Shown here: positions 9,084-16,722 of the stretch, piece after piece
How positions within the stretch are numbered: position 1 is the first letter of the stretch
How the letters are laid out: each line of letters begins with the position of its first letter
Assembly (NCBI RefSeq): GCF_000812465.1
Contig: NZ_JWMA01000012.1
Span: 62,001 to 126,000 of the forward strand
Direction: 5' to 3'
Source of the DNA: Cupriavidus sp. IDO
Lineage (GTDB): Bacteria; Pseudomonadota; Gammaproteobacteria; Burkholderiales; Burkholderiaceae
Length of the DNA: 64,000 nucleotides
Translations under genes and position numbers: made by a program
Notes under the pieces: generated by a model
What the model was told of the DNA's origin: nothing
Seen by the model: only the letters and a program-made list of their open reading frames with translations
The model's database searches: none

Positions 9084-11537
9084 CTAGCCAGCCGCCGACG
9101 TCAGCAGCTCCGTGTTCAGCCCCGGCATGTTCTCCACCCTCAGCGTCTGCGGCACCGACAGCGAGATGTGGGCCGCACGCAGCCGCTTCAGGATTTCGAA
9201 CAGCAGCTCGCTCTTGGTCGTGGCCGCGATGCGCGGGCTGGCGACATAGCCGGTCACGCTCAGGGTAATCCCGTTCGGCGCGAGCTGGCTGAACGTGACC
9301 GAAGGCGCCGGGAGGTCGAGGATGCTCTCGTTGTCGCGATAGGCGCCTAGCAGCAGGTCGCGTACCTCCTCCGGGTCGATATTGAGCGGGAAGGTCAGCT
9401 GCAGCGTCGCCACCCCCTGGGTGCTGTTGCTCATCGTCACGTTGCGCAGGTTCTGCGAGATCAGCTGCGAGTTGGGCACGATCACCGTCGAGCGGTCGCC
9501 CAGCTGGATCTCCGTGGCGCGTACGTTGATGCGCCGGATATCGCCTTCCACGGTGCCAATGCTCACCATATCGCCGACCTTGACCGGCCGCTCGGTCAGC
9601 AGGATCAGCCCTGACACGAAGTTCTTGACGATCTCCTGCAGGCCGAAGCCGATGCCCACTGACAGCGCGCTGACGATCCAGGCCAGGTTCTCCCATTTCA
9701 CGCCCAGCAGCGACAAGGTCAGCAGCACCAGCAGCACATAGCCCACATTGCTGTACAGCGTGACCAGCGAAGCGCGCAGGCCCGGCTCCTTGCAGACCTT
9801 GGGCAACAACTCGGCGTCGAGCCAGCGGCGCACCGAGCGCAGCAGCCAGATGCCGACCGTCAGCGCGATCACCGCGTTCATGATGCGGTCGGGCATGATG
9901 TTCAGGCTGCGCAGCTTCTCGCCACCGAGGACCAGCAAGAGGCTGTTGAGCAGGTCGACGGGCGTGGTGCCGAAGCCGCCGGTCAGCAGGGCGATCACGG
10001 CCAGCAGCAGCAGCAGGCTCGCGCCGATTCCAGACAGCACCGTCGAGACTTGCTCCAGGTGTTCATCGTCAATGCCGAACAGCTGCTTGATCAGGCGGCC
10101 GCTGGTGTGCTCGGTCGAGAACAGGCTTTCGGAGGTGTCGCGGGTCAGCTGCGTCAGCAGGTACAGGGTGCACAGCACGATGTCGAACCAGACCAGCTCG
10201 TAGGTCAGGAAGCGCGCAAAGCTGATATAGCCAAGCAGCAGGGCGCCGAGCGAGACGATGATGGTGACGGTCACGCCGGCGTGGATCATGCCGGCCAGCG
10301 TGGCGCGCGCCTCGGGCCGTTCGCCGGCCGCGGCCAGTTCGGTGCGTACGCGGTTGGCGCGCATCAGCGCGGCGCCGATGGTCAGCACCACCACCAGCGA
10401 GACCAGCCCGCGGCCCAGCAGCGTGACCTGCACGCTGGTATCGGCCATCCGGTTCAGCACCTCCAGCGTGCCGGCCAGCAGCAGCAGCCCGGCCAGAAGC
10501 CGCGGGAACGGCTTCATCGCCCGCGCTACCGGATCGGCCAGCGCAGGCAGGCGCCATGACGGGTGGCGCGTACATAGCAGCGCCCGGCCGAGGCCGGCGA
10601 TCAATGCACTGGTCAGCGTCAGCTTGAACAGCTCGCCAAGCAGGTCCTGCAGATCGGGGGGCACCTCGTAGAGGCGGGTGAAGGCGATAAAGGTCACCTG
10701 GACCGCCAGCGCAGTCGTCACCACGGTGGTCAGCGCGGTCGCCAGCGCCAGCGCGCTGCGCCGAAGGCGCGTTTCCGGCAACCGCGTGAGGCAGAACCAC
10801 GCCAGGCCGCGCTCGGCCAGCCGCCGGCCGAGTGTCCAGACCGCGAGCGCAAACAGCAGGAGCAGGGCAGTCGCAGAGCGTTGGCCTGGCTGCCATGCAG
10901 ACTGCAGCATTGGCACGACCTCGTCCTTGAACGTGTCCATCCGCTCCTTGTCCTCAGGCGACGGCTTGAACAGCGGCGCCCAGAACTGCGGATTCAGGAT
11001 GCTTTCCGAACGCAGGGCGAGCTGGTCTTTCATCCAGCCGCGCTGCAGCTTGGCGAGCTGATCGTTCAGGTTGGCAATGTTCTCCTTGCCCTCGGCAGCC
11101 TGCTTCAGTTCATTGTCCAGCTGCGTCCTGCGCGCATTGAGATCGGCCCGTTGCTGCGCGACGGCGGGTGCTTCCGCCGTCTTGCCAGCCGCTGGTGGCG
11201 GACCGAGCACATCCAGCTGGGCCTGCAACTGTGCGCGCTGAGGCTTCAGTGCAGCTTCAAGCTTGTCGACGTCTTTCGCCAGTTGCTTGAGGTTGTCATC
11301 GACGCCTTCCAGCCTGGTGTTGCCGGAAGCACTCGATGCCAGCTGCTTGATGCGGTCCTGCTCGGTCTGCAAGCGCTTGAGTTCAGCGACTGCCTCGGTA
11401 TGTGTCAGGGCCGGAACCTGCTGTGCTTCTGCATCCGACGCCGCGTCCGCGGCAAAGGCTGCCGGCAGCGCCGACGGCATCAGGTGGATCAGTGCAACCA
11501 GCACAAGGCCCGGCGCGAGCCTGGAGAGTTTGCTCAT
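9084..11537 (-). CDS. DUF3772-type mechanosensitive ion channel (MscS family)
   Basis: This 817-aa protein has a signal peptide (about residues 1-30), then a long periplasmic alpha-helical region rich in Gln, Lys and Leu (about 40-200) that looks like the coiled-coil DUF3772 domain, then about ten membrane helices. The C-terminal MscS core carries 'GIGFGLQEIVKNFVSGLILLTERPVKVGD', the pore-lining helix and following beta domain. Such channels open under membrane tension and release solutes during hypo-osmotic shock. The longer ORF to 11741 is rejected because the signal peptide starts at the ATG at 11537. Confidence 0.92.
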   Translation of the reverse strand: MSKLSRLAPGLVLVALIHLMPSALPAAFAADAASDAEAQQVPALTHTEAVAELKRLQTEQDRIKQLASSASGNTRLEGVDDNLKQLAKDVDKLEAALKPQRAQLQAQLDVLGPPPAAGKTAEAPAVAQQRADLNARRTQLDNELKQAAEGKENIANLNDQLAKLQRGWMKDQLALRSESILNPQFWAPLFKPSPEDKERMDTFKDEVVPMLQSAWQPGQRSATALLLLFALAVWTLGRRLAERGLAWFCLTRLPETRLRRSALALATALTTVVTTALAVQVTFIAFTRLYEVPPDLQDLLGELFKLTLTSALIAGLGRALLCTRHPSWRLPALADPVARAMKPFPRLLAGLLLLAGTLEVLNRMADTSVQVTLLGRGLVSLVVVLTIGAALMRANRVRTELAAAGERPEARATLAGMIHAGVTVTIIVSLGALLLGYISFARFLTYELVWFDIVLCTLYLLTQLTRDTSESLFSTEHTSGRLIKQLFGIDDEHLEQVSTVLSGIGASLLLLLAVIALLTGGFGTTPVDLLNSLLLVLGGEKLRSLNIMPDRIMNAVIALTVGIWLLRSVRRWLDAELLPKVCKEPGLRASLVTLYSNVGYVLLVLLTLSLLGVKWENLAWIVSALSVGIGFGLQEIVKNFVSGLILLTERPVKVGDMVSIGTVEGDIRRINVRATEIQLGDRSTVIVPNSQLISQNLRNVTMSNSTQGVATLQLTFPLNIDPEEVRDLLLGAYRDNESILDLPAPSVTFSQLAPNGITLSVTGYVASPRIAATTKSELLFEILKRLRAAHISLSVPQTLRVENMPGLNTELLTSAAG

Positions 11538-11887
11538 GGCGGAAACCCGTTGGATGGTCTGGCCGCGCCGGCAATCAAGCATGCGTTTTCCGAAATGCCA
11601 TGACTTCGCCGAATGGCGGAAGGCGGGGGATGACGATCGGAATGCTGGACGGCCGGGTGCCGACGAAGAACACAGGAAGGGACCGTCACATGACTGGCGG
11701 TCCACTTCCGCGAAGTTGGTCAGCGGGCGAGCGGTGTTCACCGCTCGGCGGGCTGCAAACGAGCCCTGGTTGACGTGGGGGCGCGCTGACCGGATTCAGG
11801 CGATCAGTGGGCTGGCTAGCGGCCTGACCGCGGAAGCCTGGATTATACGCAAGCGTTCAGATCACACGGGTTTTCCCGGCTGCCGGC
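11538..11887. other. 350-bp non-coding stretch
   Basis: This lies upstream of the MscS-type gene and downstream of the ferredoxin gene, both on the minus strand. It should hold the promoter of the channel gene and the end of the ferredoxin operon transcript. No clear promoter, terminator hairpin or small gene was recognised. Confidence 0.4.
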
Positions 11888-12187
11888 TTACCTGACCGCC
11901 GGCTTGACCTGCCACGACACGCTGATGTCGCCGTTGACGAAGGTCTGGCAGGCCATGCGGTAACCCTCTGCCAGTTCCTCCTGGCTCAGGTGGTTGCGTT
12001 CCTTGGGCTTGACCGGGTCGGTATGCTCCAGCCCGCGTTCGATCCTGCATTTGCAGGTTCCGCACAGGCCGCCGCCGCATTTGAACGGGATGCCGCCCTT
12101 TTCGCGCAGCGAGACACGCAGCAGATTGCTGTTGATGGGGGCGCTGACGACTTTGCGATCGTTGGTGAGGAAGGTGATTTCGATCAT
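11888..12187 (-). CDS. 2Fe-2S ferredoxin
   Basis: This 99-aa plant-type ferredoxin has the cluster ligands in 'CGGGLCGTC' (C-x4-C-x2-C) and a fourth Cys in 'YRMACQ' about 36 residues later. It should carry single electrons in the cytoplasm. It is the last gene of a minus-strand operon: permease, ferredoxin, 97-aa protein, ferredoxin. That operon is divergent from the HDO gene set, so it is a likely electron donor or acceptor for the diiron enzyme at 15895-16626. The partner is inferred from context only. Confidence 0.92.
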   Translation of the reverse strand: MIEITFLTNDRKVVSAPINSNLLRVSLREKGGIPFKCGGGLCGTCKCRIERGLEHTDPVKPKERNHLSQEELAEGYRMACQTFVNGDISVSWQVKPAVR

Positions 12188-12228
12188 CTTGCTGTCCGGT
12201 ACGTATTGGCGATGCGTGGCTGCGCGCG

Positions 12229-12522
12229 TCAGACGCGCTGCAGCGCGATGTCCATGCTGCCGAAGCTGGCCAGGCGGCGCAGTTCGGCGCGGGCGGCCTC
12301 GATGGTGTCGAACCTCTCCAGGAACTTCGACGGGACGAGGTTGACCGTGCCCTGCGGCGTCTCTTCCACCACGCGCACTTTCACTTCCCGCGTCAGCTCG
12401 GCTATGACGAAGCGGGCAGTCTGCTTGCCGTAGAAGAGGTAGTCGTAGGCCTCGACGGGCGTGATGCCATCGACGGCTTCGGTGCGGAACTGGCCGGCGC
12501 GGCTGGTCAGGATCACGTACAT
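12229..12522 (-). CDS. Conserved-looking 97-aa protein of unknown function
   Basis: The product, MYVILTSRAGQFRTEAVDGI..., is not recognised. It is soluble, has no cysteine, no membrane helix and no signal peptide, and has an alternating beta/alpha pattern ('VILTSRAGQFRTE', 'FVIAELTREVKVRVVEE', then a helix 'DTIEAARAELRRLAS'). It is sandwiched between two ferredoxin genes, 19 nt after the first and 41 nt before the second, so it is surely co-transcribed. It may be a docking or regulatory partner of the ferredoxins or the oxygenase. An upstream in-frame extension to 12729 is rejected because it runs through the ferredoxin gene. Confidence 0.75.
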   Translation of the reverse strand: MYVILTSRAGQFRTEAVDGITPVEAYDYLFYGKQTARFVIAELTREVKVRVVEETPQGTVNLVPSKFLERFDTIEAARAELRRLASFGSMDIALQRV

Positions 12523-12541
12523 GGCATCGCTCCGTGGGGCC

Positions 12542-12895
12542 TCAGGCTGCGGCGCGCGCGGGCGTGGCGCCTTCCTGCGCGGCGGCCTGCGCATTCTCGT
12601 CGGCCTCGTCCTGCTCGAGTTCGATGTCGTGCTGGATCCACAGCTGGCAGGCGAGCCGGTAGCCTTGTTCGAGCCGGTCGCCCAGCTGCTTCTTTTCCTT
12701 CCAGTTGGGCGGCGGCAGGTGCTCGGCACCGCCGATCACGCGGCAGGCGCACTTCGCGCATTTGCCCATGCCGCACTCGTAGCGCAGGTTGGGGTAGGGG
12801 AACTGCTTGATGCCGGCGCGCACCACCAGATTCGTGTTGTCCTTGACCTCGTCCTGAAAGACCTGGCCGTGCTTGTGGAAGAGAACTTTCGGCAT
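12542..12895 (-). CDS. 2Fe-2S ferredoxin with Ala/Glu-rich tail
   Basis: This 117-aa ferredoxin has ligands in 'CGMGKCAKC' (C-x4-C-x2-C) plus a fourth Cys in 'YRLACQ', and one additional Cys two residues after the third ligand. The last 20-25 residues are acidic and Ala-rich, unlike the second ferredoxin. AGGAAA sits at a good distance before the ATG at 12895, so this start is preferred to 12928. It is the second gene of the permease-ferredoxin operon. Two different ferredoxins in one operon suggest two redox steps or two partners. Confidence 0.92.
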   Translation of the reverse strand: MPKVLFHKHGQVFQDEVKDNTNLVVRAGIKQFPYPNLRYECGMGKCAKCACRVIGGAEHLPPPNWKEKKQLGDRLEQGYRLACQLWIQHDIELEQDEADENAQAAAQEGATPARAAA

Positions 12896-12979
12896 GACGT
12901 GTTTCCTGCGGGCAAGCGTTGGGCACACCGGCCGTCGTGGCCGGCGGCGTCTGTTTCCGGGGTTAGGGTAAGTCGGGCT

Positions 12980-14521
12980 TCAGGACCAGATCAGCATGGC
13001 GGCGGCTGTCGAACAGGCCAGGCCGATGAGCACCGGGATCAGCAGGGCGCGCACCGCGTCCAGCACCGGCACCCGGGCAAAACCTGCCACGGCGATCAGC
13101 GAGGACCACGCGATCAGCGTGCCGCCGCCGGTCCAGACCGCGCCCATCTGGCCGACGGCTGCCAGCGTGGCCGGGTCGAAGCCGACTACCGGACCGAGCG
13201 CGCCGGCCAGCGTGCCGGTGAGCGGCAGGCCGGCAAAGCCGGAGCCATCGATGCCGGTGATCATGCCGACCACCAGCACGCCGTAGGCCACCAGTACGTG
13301 GTTGTCCGGGATCATGCTCTGGTAGGCCTGGATCAGCTCGAACAGCAGGCTGGGCGCCTTGCCCGGCGGCAGGCCGAGGATCTGCGCCGCGGTCTCGCCG
13401 GCGCCGACGAAGAAGAAGCCGGCAATGGGAAGCACGGAGCCCATGGCCTTGAAGGCGAACACGAAGCCGTCGGTGATGTGCTCCGGGCAGACATCGAGCA
13501 TCTTGCGCGGGCCTTCGGCGGCCAGCGTGGCCAGCATCATCAGCACCGCCGCTACGCCGCCCACCAGCGCGGCGGCATCGCCGCCTTTCAGCTCGGGCAT
13601 GGCCATGCCGAACTTGGGCACCACCATGATCGCCACCACCGCCAGGAAGGCAACCGGCGTCGCCACGGCGAAGCACTTCGACCACTTCACGCGGCGGCGC
13701 GCCACCATGGCCAGGCTGGCTTCGATATTGGAATCGGTGGCGAGCGGCTCGCTGTGGCTCGTGCCGCGTGCCAGTTCGGCCTTGTCGAAGGTGCCGCCGC
13801 CGTCGATCGCTTCGGCCGCGGCGCCGGTCGCTCGCGCCTGCCAGCGGTCAAGGAGCAGGCCGCTCGCGGGCTGGATATGCCGGCGCATCGAAAGGTAGGC
13901 CAGCACCAGCGCAATGGCGCCGGTGATGATCGACAGCGTCAGCGCACGGTCCGCCACCACTGCGGCACTGACTGCCGCGCCCGCGGCCTTGGCGCTGATA
14001 CCGGGCGCAACGCCGATCACATAGTCGGACGAGAGCGCCATGCCCTGGCCGGCAATGGCAATCGCCATGGCGCCCGCCAGCGGCGGCAGGCCCGCGGCAA
14101 TGGCGGCAGGCAACAGGATCGCCGAGACCAGCGGTACCGCCGGCGTCGGCCAGAAGAACAGCGAGATCAGATAGGTAATGCCGGCGAGGATGAAATAAGC
14201 GGAATGGCCGTTCTTCATGATCAGGCGGAACGGCTCGACCATGCGGATATCCGAACGCAATGTCTTCAGCGCGTTGAGCAGCGCCGTCATGAAGGCAATC
14301 ACCAGGAAGATGTTGAACAGCTCCTTGGCGGCTACCAGGCTGGCGGAGAACACGCCGCCGAGCGCGGCGACGGGGCTGCCCGTCAGCGCGAAGACAACCA
14401 GGCAGGTGCCGACAATGGACGGCACCACGACATTGGCGCGCAGGATCATCGTCAGCACGATGACTGCCACCCCTAACAGGTAAATCCAGTGCGCGGCACC
14501 GATCACGGCTTCGTGTTGCAT
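12980..14521 (-). CDS. Multi-helix permease, probably for a small organic anion or amino acid
   Basis: This 513-aa protein has about 12-14 hydrophobic segments and a central hydrophilic loop (about residues 210-270). 'FFWPTPAVPLVSAILLPAAIAAG' and 'GMITGIDGSGFAGLPLTGTLAG' resemble the re-entrant, Gly/Pro-rich helices of ion-transporter-superfamily carboxylate carriers, but I do not recognise the exact family. GGGGAG lies 7 nt before the ATG at 14521. It is the first gene of the minus-strand operon and is divergent from the OCD-like gene, with GTATAC palindromes in the shared region. It may import the substrate of the diiron-oxygenase pathway. Confidence 0.8.
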   Translation of the reverse strand: MQHEAVIGAAHWIYLLGVAVIVLTMILRANVVVPSIVGTCLVVFALTGSPVAALGGVFSASLVAAKELFNIFLVIAFMTALLNALKTLRSDIRMVEPFRLIMKNGHSAYFILAGITYLISLFFWPTPAVPLVSAILLPAAIAAGLPPLAGAMAIAIAGQGMALSSDYVIGVAPGISAKAAGAAVSAAVVADRALTLSIITGAIALVLAYLSMRRHIQPASGLLLDRWQARATGAAAEAIDGGGTFDKAELARGTSHSEPLATDSNIEASLAMVARRRVKWSKCFAVATPVAFLAVVAIMVVPKFGMAMPELKGGDAAALVGGVAAVLMMLATLAAEGPRKMLDVCPEHITDGFVFAFKAMGSVLPIAGFFFVGAGETAAQILGLPPGKAPSLLFELIQAYQSMIPDNHVLVAYGVLVVGMITGIDGSGFAGLPLTGTLAGALGPVVGFDPATLAAVGQMGAVWTGGGTLIAWSSLIAVAGFARVPVLDAVRALLIPVLIGLACSTAAAMLIWS

Positions 14522-14581
14522 GACAGCTCCCCGGGGGCGAAGGGTTGTAATGGTCTTGTGGGGCTGATGTGTCAGCCTTGT

Positions 14582-14591
14582 CGGTATACTA
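14582..14591. promoter_or_regulatory. Putative GntR operator, site 1
   Basis: CGGTATACTA is centred on the palindrome GTATAC (14584-14589). It lies 60 nt upstream of the permease ATG. FadR-type GntR regulators generally bind tnGTnnACna-like palindromes, and such a regulator is encoded at 19958-20659. Confidence 0.5.
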
Positions 14592-14703
14592 TATTCACAA
14601 TATCCGGTGAACAAGCGAAATATTGTACGTAGTTATACCGGCTCCCAAGTGGTGCGTCTTCCGGGAGAAACCCGCGCAAACATTGGGAATACATAGAGCT
14701 TCA

Positions 14704-14750
14704 GCGGGCAAAGTGGTGCAGGGTCGACACAATGGAGCTTGCCCGCACCA
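14704..14750 (+). other. Possible alternative RNA hairpins upstream of the OCD-like gene
   Basis: GCGGGCAA (14704-14711) can pair with TTGCCCGC (14739-14746), and TGGTGC (14714-14719) can pair with GCACCA (14745-14750). The two pairings cross, so they would be alternatives or form a pseudoknot-like fold. This holds only if transcription starts upstream of 14700, which is unknown. Operator site 2 lies downstream of it. Confidence 0.25.
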
Positions 14751-14766
14751 TATTTGTGTATGTAGA

Positions 14767-14776
14767 CTGTATACCA
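14767..14776. promoter_or_regulatory. Putative GntR operator, site 2
   Basis: CTGTATACCA has its GTATAC core at 14769-14774. It lies 50 nt before the ATG of the OCD-like gene, where binding would cover or follow the promoter. Confidence 0.55.
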
Positions 14777-14825
14777 AAAATAAATCGAGCTTTGCGCCAG
14801 GACTAAAGATCCCACCGGAGATTCC

Positions 14826-15755
14826 ATGCAGCACATCACAGACCAGATGATCGACCGCCATGTCAGTGGCGAAGCGGCCCAGCAGGTGATGCTGGAAGCG
14901 TTCAGCAGCTTTGGCCGCGAGCGTGCCGCCATGCAGGAGCGCATCCGTACCGAGGCCGGTGGCGTCAAGTTATCAACGCTTGGCGCCGTCCTCCCCGACC
15001 AGGGGGTGGCCGGCGCCAAGGTATATACGACCATCAACGGCCAGTTCTCCTTTGTGATCCTGATCTTCTCCACCGAGGACGGACGGCCGCTGGCGTCTTT
15101 CGATGCCGGTGCCATCACACGGCTGCGCACGGCAGCCTGCACGGTCATGGCGGCACGGCACCTGGCTCGCCCGGATGCCCGCACGCTGGCGCTGTTCGGT
15201 GCCGGCACGCAGGGGACGGCGCATGCGCGCCAGCTGAGTGCGGCGCTGCCGCTGGAGCGCATCCTGCTCTCTGACCCATACGCGGATGCCGCTACCGCCG
15301 AGCGCCTGGCCGGCTGGTGCGGCATCCCCGTGTCATTTGCCGAGCCCGAAGCAGCAGTTGCCGATGCCGACATCGTGGTAACGGCATCCCGTTCGACCAC
15401 GCCGCTGTTCCCGGGCAGCGCGCTGAAGCCGGGTGCTTTTGTCGCGGCGATCGGTTCCAGCCTGCCGCATACCCGCGAGCTGGACGACGACTCCCTCCGG
15501 CGTGCGGCCTCGGTCGTGGTGGAGTGGCGCCCGCAATCCACGCGGGAGGCGGGCGACATCGTGCTGGCCGGGCCGGACGCGCTACCCGCGCAGAAGATCG
15601 TGGAACTTGCCGAGGTAGTGCTGGGCACCGCCACGGCGCGCCGGAATGCGGACGACATCGTGATCTACAAGTCTGTCGGCGTGGGTCTGGAAGACATCGC
15701 GCTGGCCGGATTCGCCTGGAAACAGATCCAGTCGGCACGGGCCGTTGCGGCCTGA
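14826..15755 (+). CDS. Ornithine cyclodeaminase / mu-crystallin family protein
   Basis: This 309-aa NAD(P)-binding enzyme has the family features 'GVKLSTLGAVLP', 'GAKVYTTINGQFSFVILIFSTEDGRPLA', the nucleotide-binding 'ALFGAGTQGTAHARQL' (about 122-137) and the C-terminal 'SVGVGLEDIALAGFAW'. Members include ornithine cyclodeaminase, alanine dehydrogenase, ketimine reductases and N-alkyl amino acid dehydrogenases, so the exact reaction is open. All act on amino acids or cyclic imines. GGAG lies 5 nt before the ATG. It is the first plus-strand gene of the HDO island and is separated from the HDO gene by a further GTATAC site. Its presence suggests an imine or amino-acid intermediate. Confidence 0.85.
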   Translation: MQHITDQMIDRHVSGEAAQQVMLEAFSSFGRERAAMQERIRTEAGGVKLSTLGAVLPDQGVAGAKVYTTINGQFSFVILIFSTEDGRPLASFDAGAITRLRTAACTVMAARHLARPDARTLALFGAGTQGTAHARQLSAALPLERILLSDPYADAATAERLAGWCGIPVSFAEPEAAVADADIVVTASRSTTPLFPGSALKPGAFVAAIGSSLPHTRELDDDSLRRAASVVVEWRPQSTREAGDIVLAGPDALPAQKIVELAEVVLGTATARRNADDIVIYKSVGVGLEDIALAGFAWKQIQSARAVAA

Positions 15756-15821
15756 AGCGGCACAGCGGGGCAGGATAAGTGCCTGCCTAAAAAATGCTTG
15801 CCGCCCGCCGACTAATGTATA

Positions 15822-15831
15822 TAGTATACCG
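15822..15831. promoter_or_regulatory. Putative GntR operator, site 3
   Basis: TAGTATACCG has its GTATAC core at 15824-15829, directly preceded by a related GTATAT word at 15817-15822. It lies about 65 nt before the HDO gene start, indicating a separate promoter for the HDO-ALDH-GlcG-reductase run. Confidence 0.55.
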
Positions 15832-15894
15832 AAACACCGAGGCGCCGACCCATTCGACGCCGGACTAGCCCCAAGCCAAATAAGGAGCCCCGAC

Positions 15895-16626
15895 ATGGCT
15901 GAACTGATGAACCGAGAAGAATTCCGTGCCGCCCTGGAAGAAGCGATCAAGGGCAAGAGCGCCAACAAGGCGCCGTTCAGCGTGGCCTGGGCCAGCGGCA
16001 AGCTGAGCCGCGAACACCTGGCCCGCTGGGCCGAGAACCACTACCACTATGTCGGCCCGTTCGCGGACTACCTCGCCTATATCTACGCCCGCACGCCGGA
16101 CCGCTTCACCGAGGCCAAGGACTTCCTGCTGGCCAATATGTACGAGGAAGAAATCGGCGGCGACCGCCACACCGACCTGCTGATCCGCTTTGCAGAAGCC
16201 TGCGGCACCACCCGCGAGCGCGTGATCGATCCGGACAATATGTCGCCAACCACGCGCGGCCTGCAGGCCTGGTGTTATTCGGTGGCGATGCGTGAAGACC
16301 CCATCGTGGCCGTGGCTGGCCTGGTGGTCGGGCTGGAATCGCAGGTGCCGTCGATCTATCGCAAGCAGACGCCCACGCTGCGCGACAAGTACGGCTTCAC
16401 CGATGAAGAGGTCGAGTTCTTCGACCTGCATATCGTGTCGGATGAAATCCACGGCGAACGCGGCTACCAGATCGTGCTGGAGCACGCTGATACCCCCGAA
16501 CTGCAGCAGCGCTGCCTGAAGATCTGCGAGATCGGCGCGCAGATGCGCCTGCTCTATACGACTGCGCTGTACTACGACTACGTCCAGAAGGAACTGCCGC
16601 TGCCCGAGCTGGAGATGGCTGCCTGA
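15895..16626 (+). CDS. Haem-oxygenase-like diiron oxidase/oxygenase (HDO; TenA/PqqC-like fold)
   Basis: This 243-aa all-helical protein of the TenA/PqqC/CADD superfamily begins at an ATG 7 nt after AAGGAG. It carries a full predicted diiron ligand set: E85-x6-H92 in 'EEEIGGDRH', E148 in 'VGLESQ', and H179-x3-D183-x2-H186 in 'HIVSDEIHGE'. As I recall it, the Chlamydia CADD set is E81, H88, E142, H174, D178, H181, with the same spacing in the first and third clusters. Thiaminase-type TenA proteins lack this metal set. HDO enzymes use O2 and electrons for N-oxygenation, C-C cleavage or decarboxylation. The neighbouring ferredoxins and reductase could supply electrons. The substrate is unknown. 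Confidence 0.85.
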   Translation: MAELMNREEFRAALEEAIKGKSANKAPFSVAWASGKLSREHLARWAENHYHYVGPFADYLAYIYARTPDRFTEAKDFLLANMYEEEIGGDRHTDLLIRFAEACGTTRERVIDPDNMSPTTRGLQAWCYSVAMREDPIVAVAGLVVGLESQVPSIYRKQTPTLRDKYGFTDEEVEFFDLHIVSDEIHGERGYQIVLEHADTPELQQRCLKICEIGAQMRLLYTTALYYDYVQKELPLPELEMAA

Positions 16627-16722
16627 GGCACAAGACTGAAGCGCGTTTGCCGGACCGGCAGACAGTGTCCGACCGGGAAGGGCGCCGCAGGGCGCGCTTC
16701 TCTCCTCACCAGAGTTAGCAAC

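Larger units (their letters stand above)
14522..14825. promoter_or_regulatory. Divergent promoter region of the HDO island
   Basis: This 304-bp region separates the permease operon (minus) from the OCD-like gene (plus). It is markedly more AT-rich near 14585-14640 and 14750-14800 than the flanking genes. It contains GTATAC palindromes at 14584-14589 and 14769-14774 and a related TTATACCG at 14633-14640. An inverted-repeat pair lies at 14704-14750. Exact -35/-10 boxes could not be assigned with confidence. Confidence 0.6.

Noticed and set aside
12461..14476. 671-codon frame on the plus strand across the permease gene
   Set aside because: Antisense shadow with extreme His/Arg/Gln content; the opposite strand encodes a clear membrane protein with a ribosome binding site.
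15895..16626. Thiaminase II (TenA) or PqqC assignment
   Set aside because: The six-residue metal-ligand pattern of HDO enzymes is present, and no thiamine or PQQ genes are nearby.
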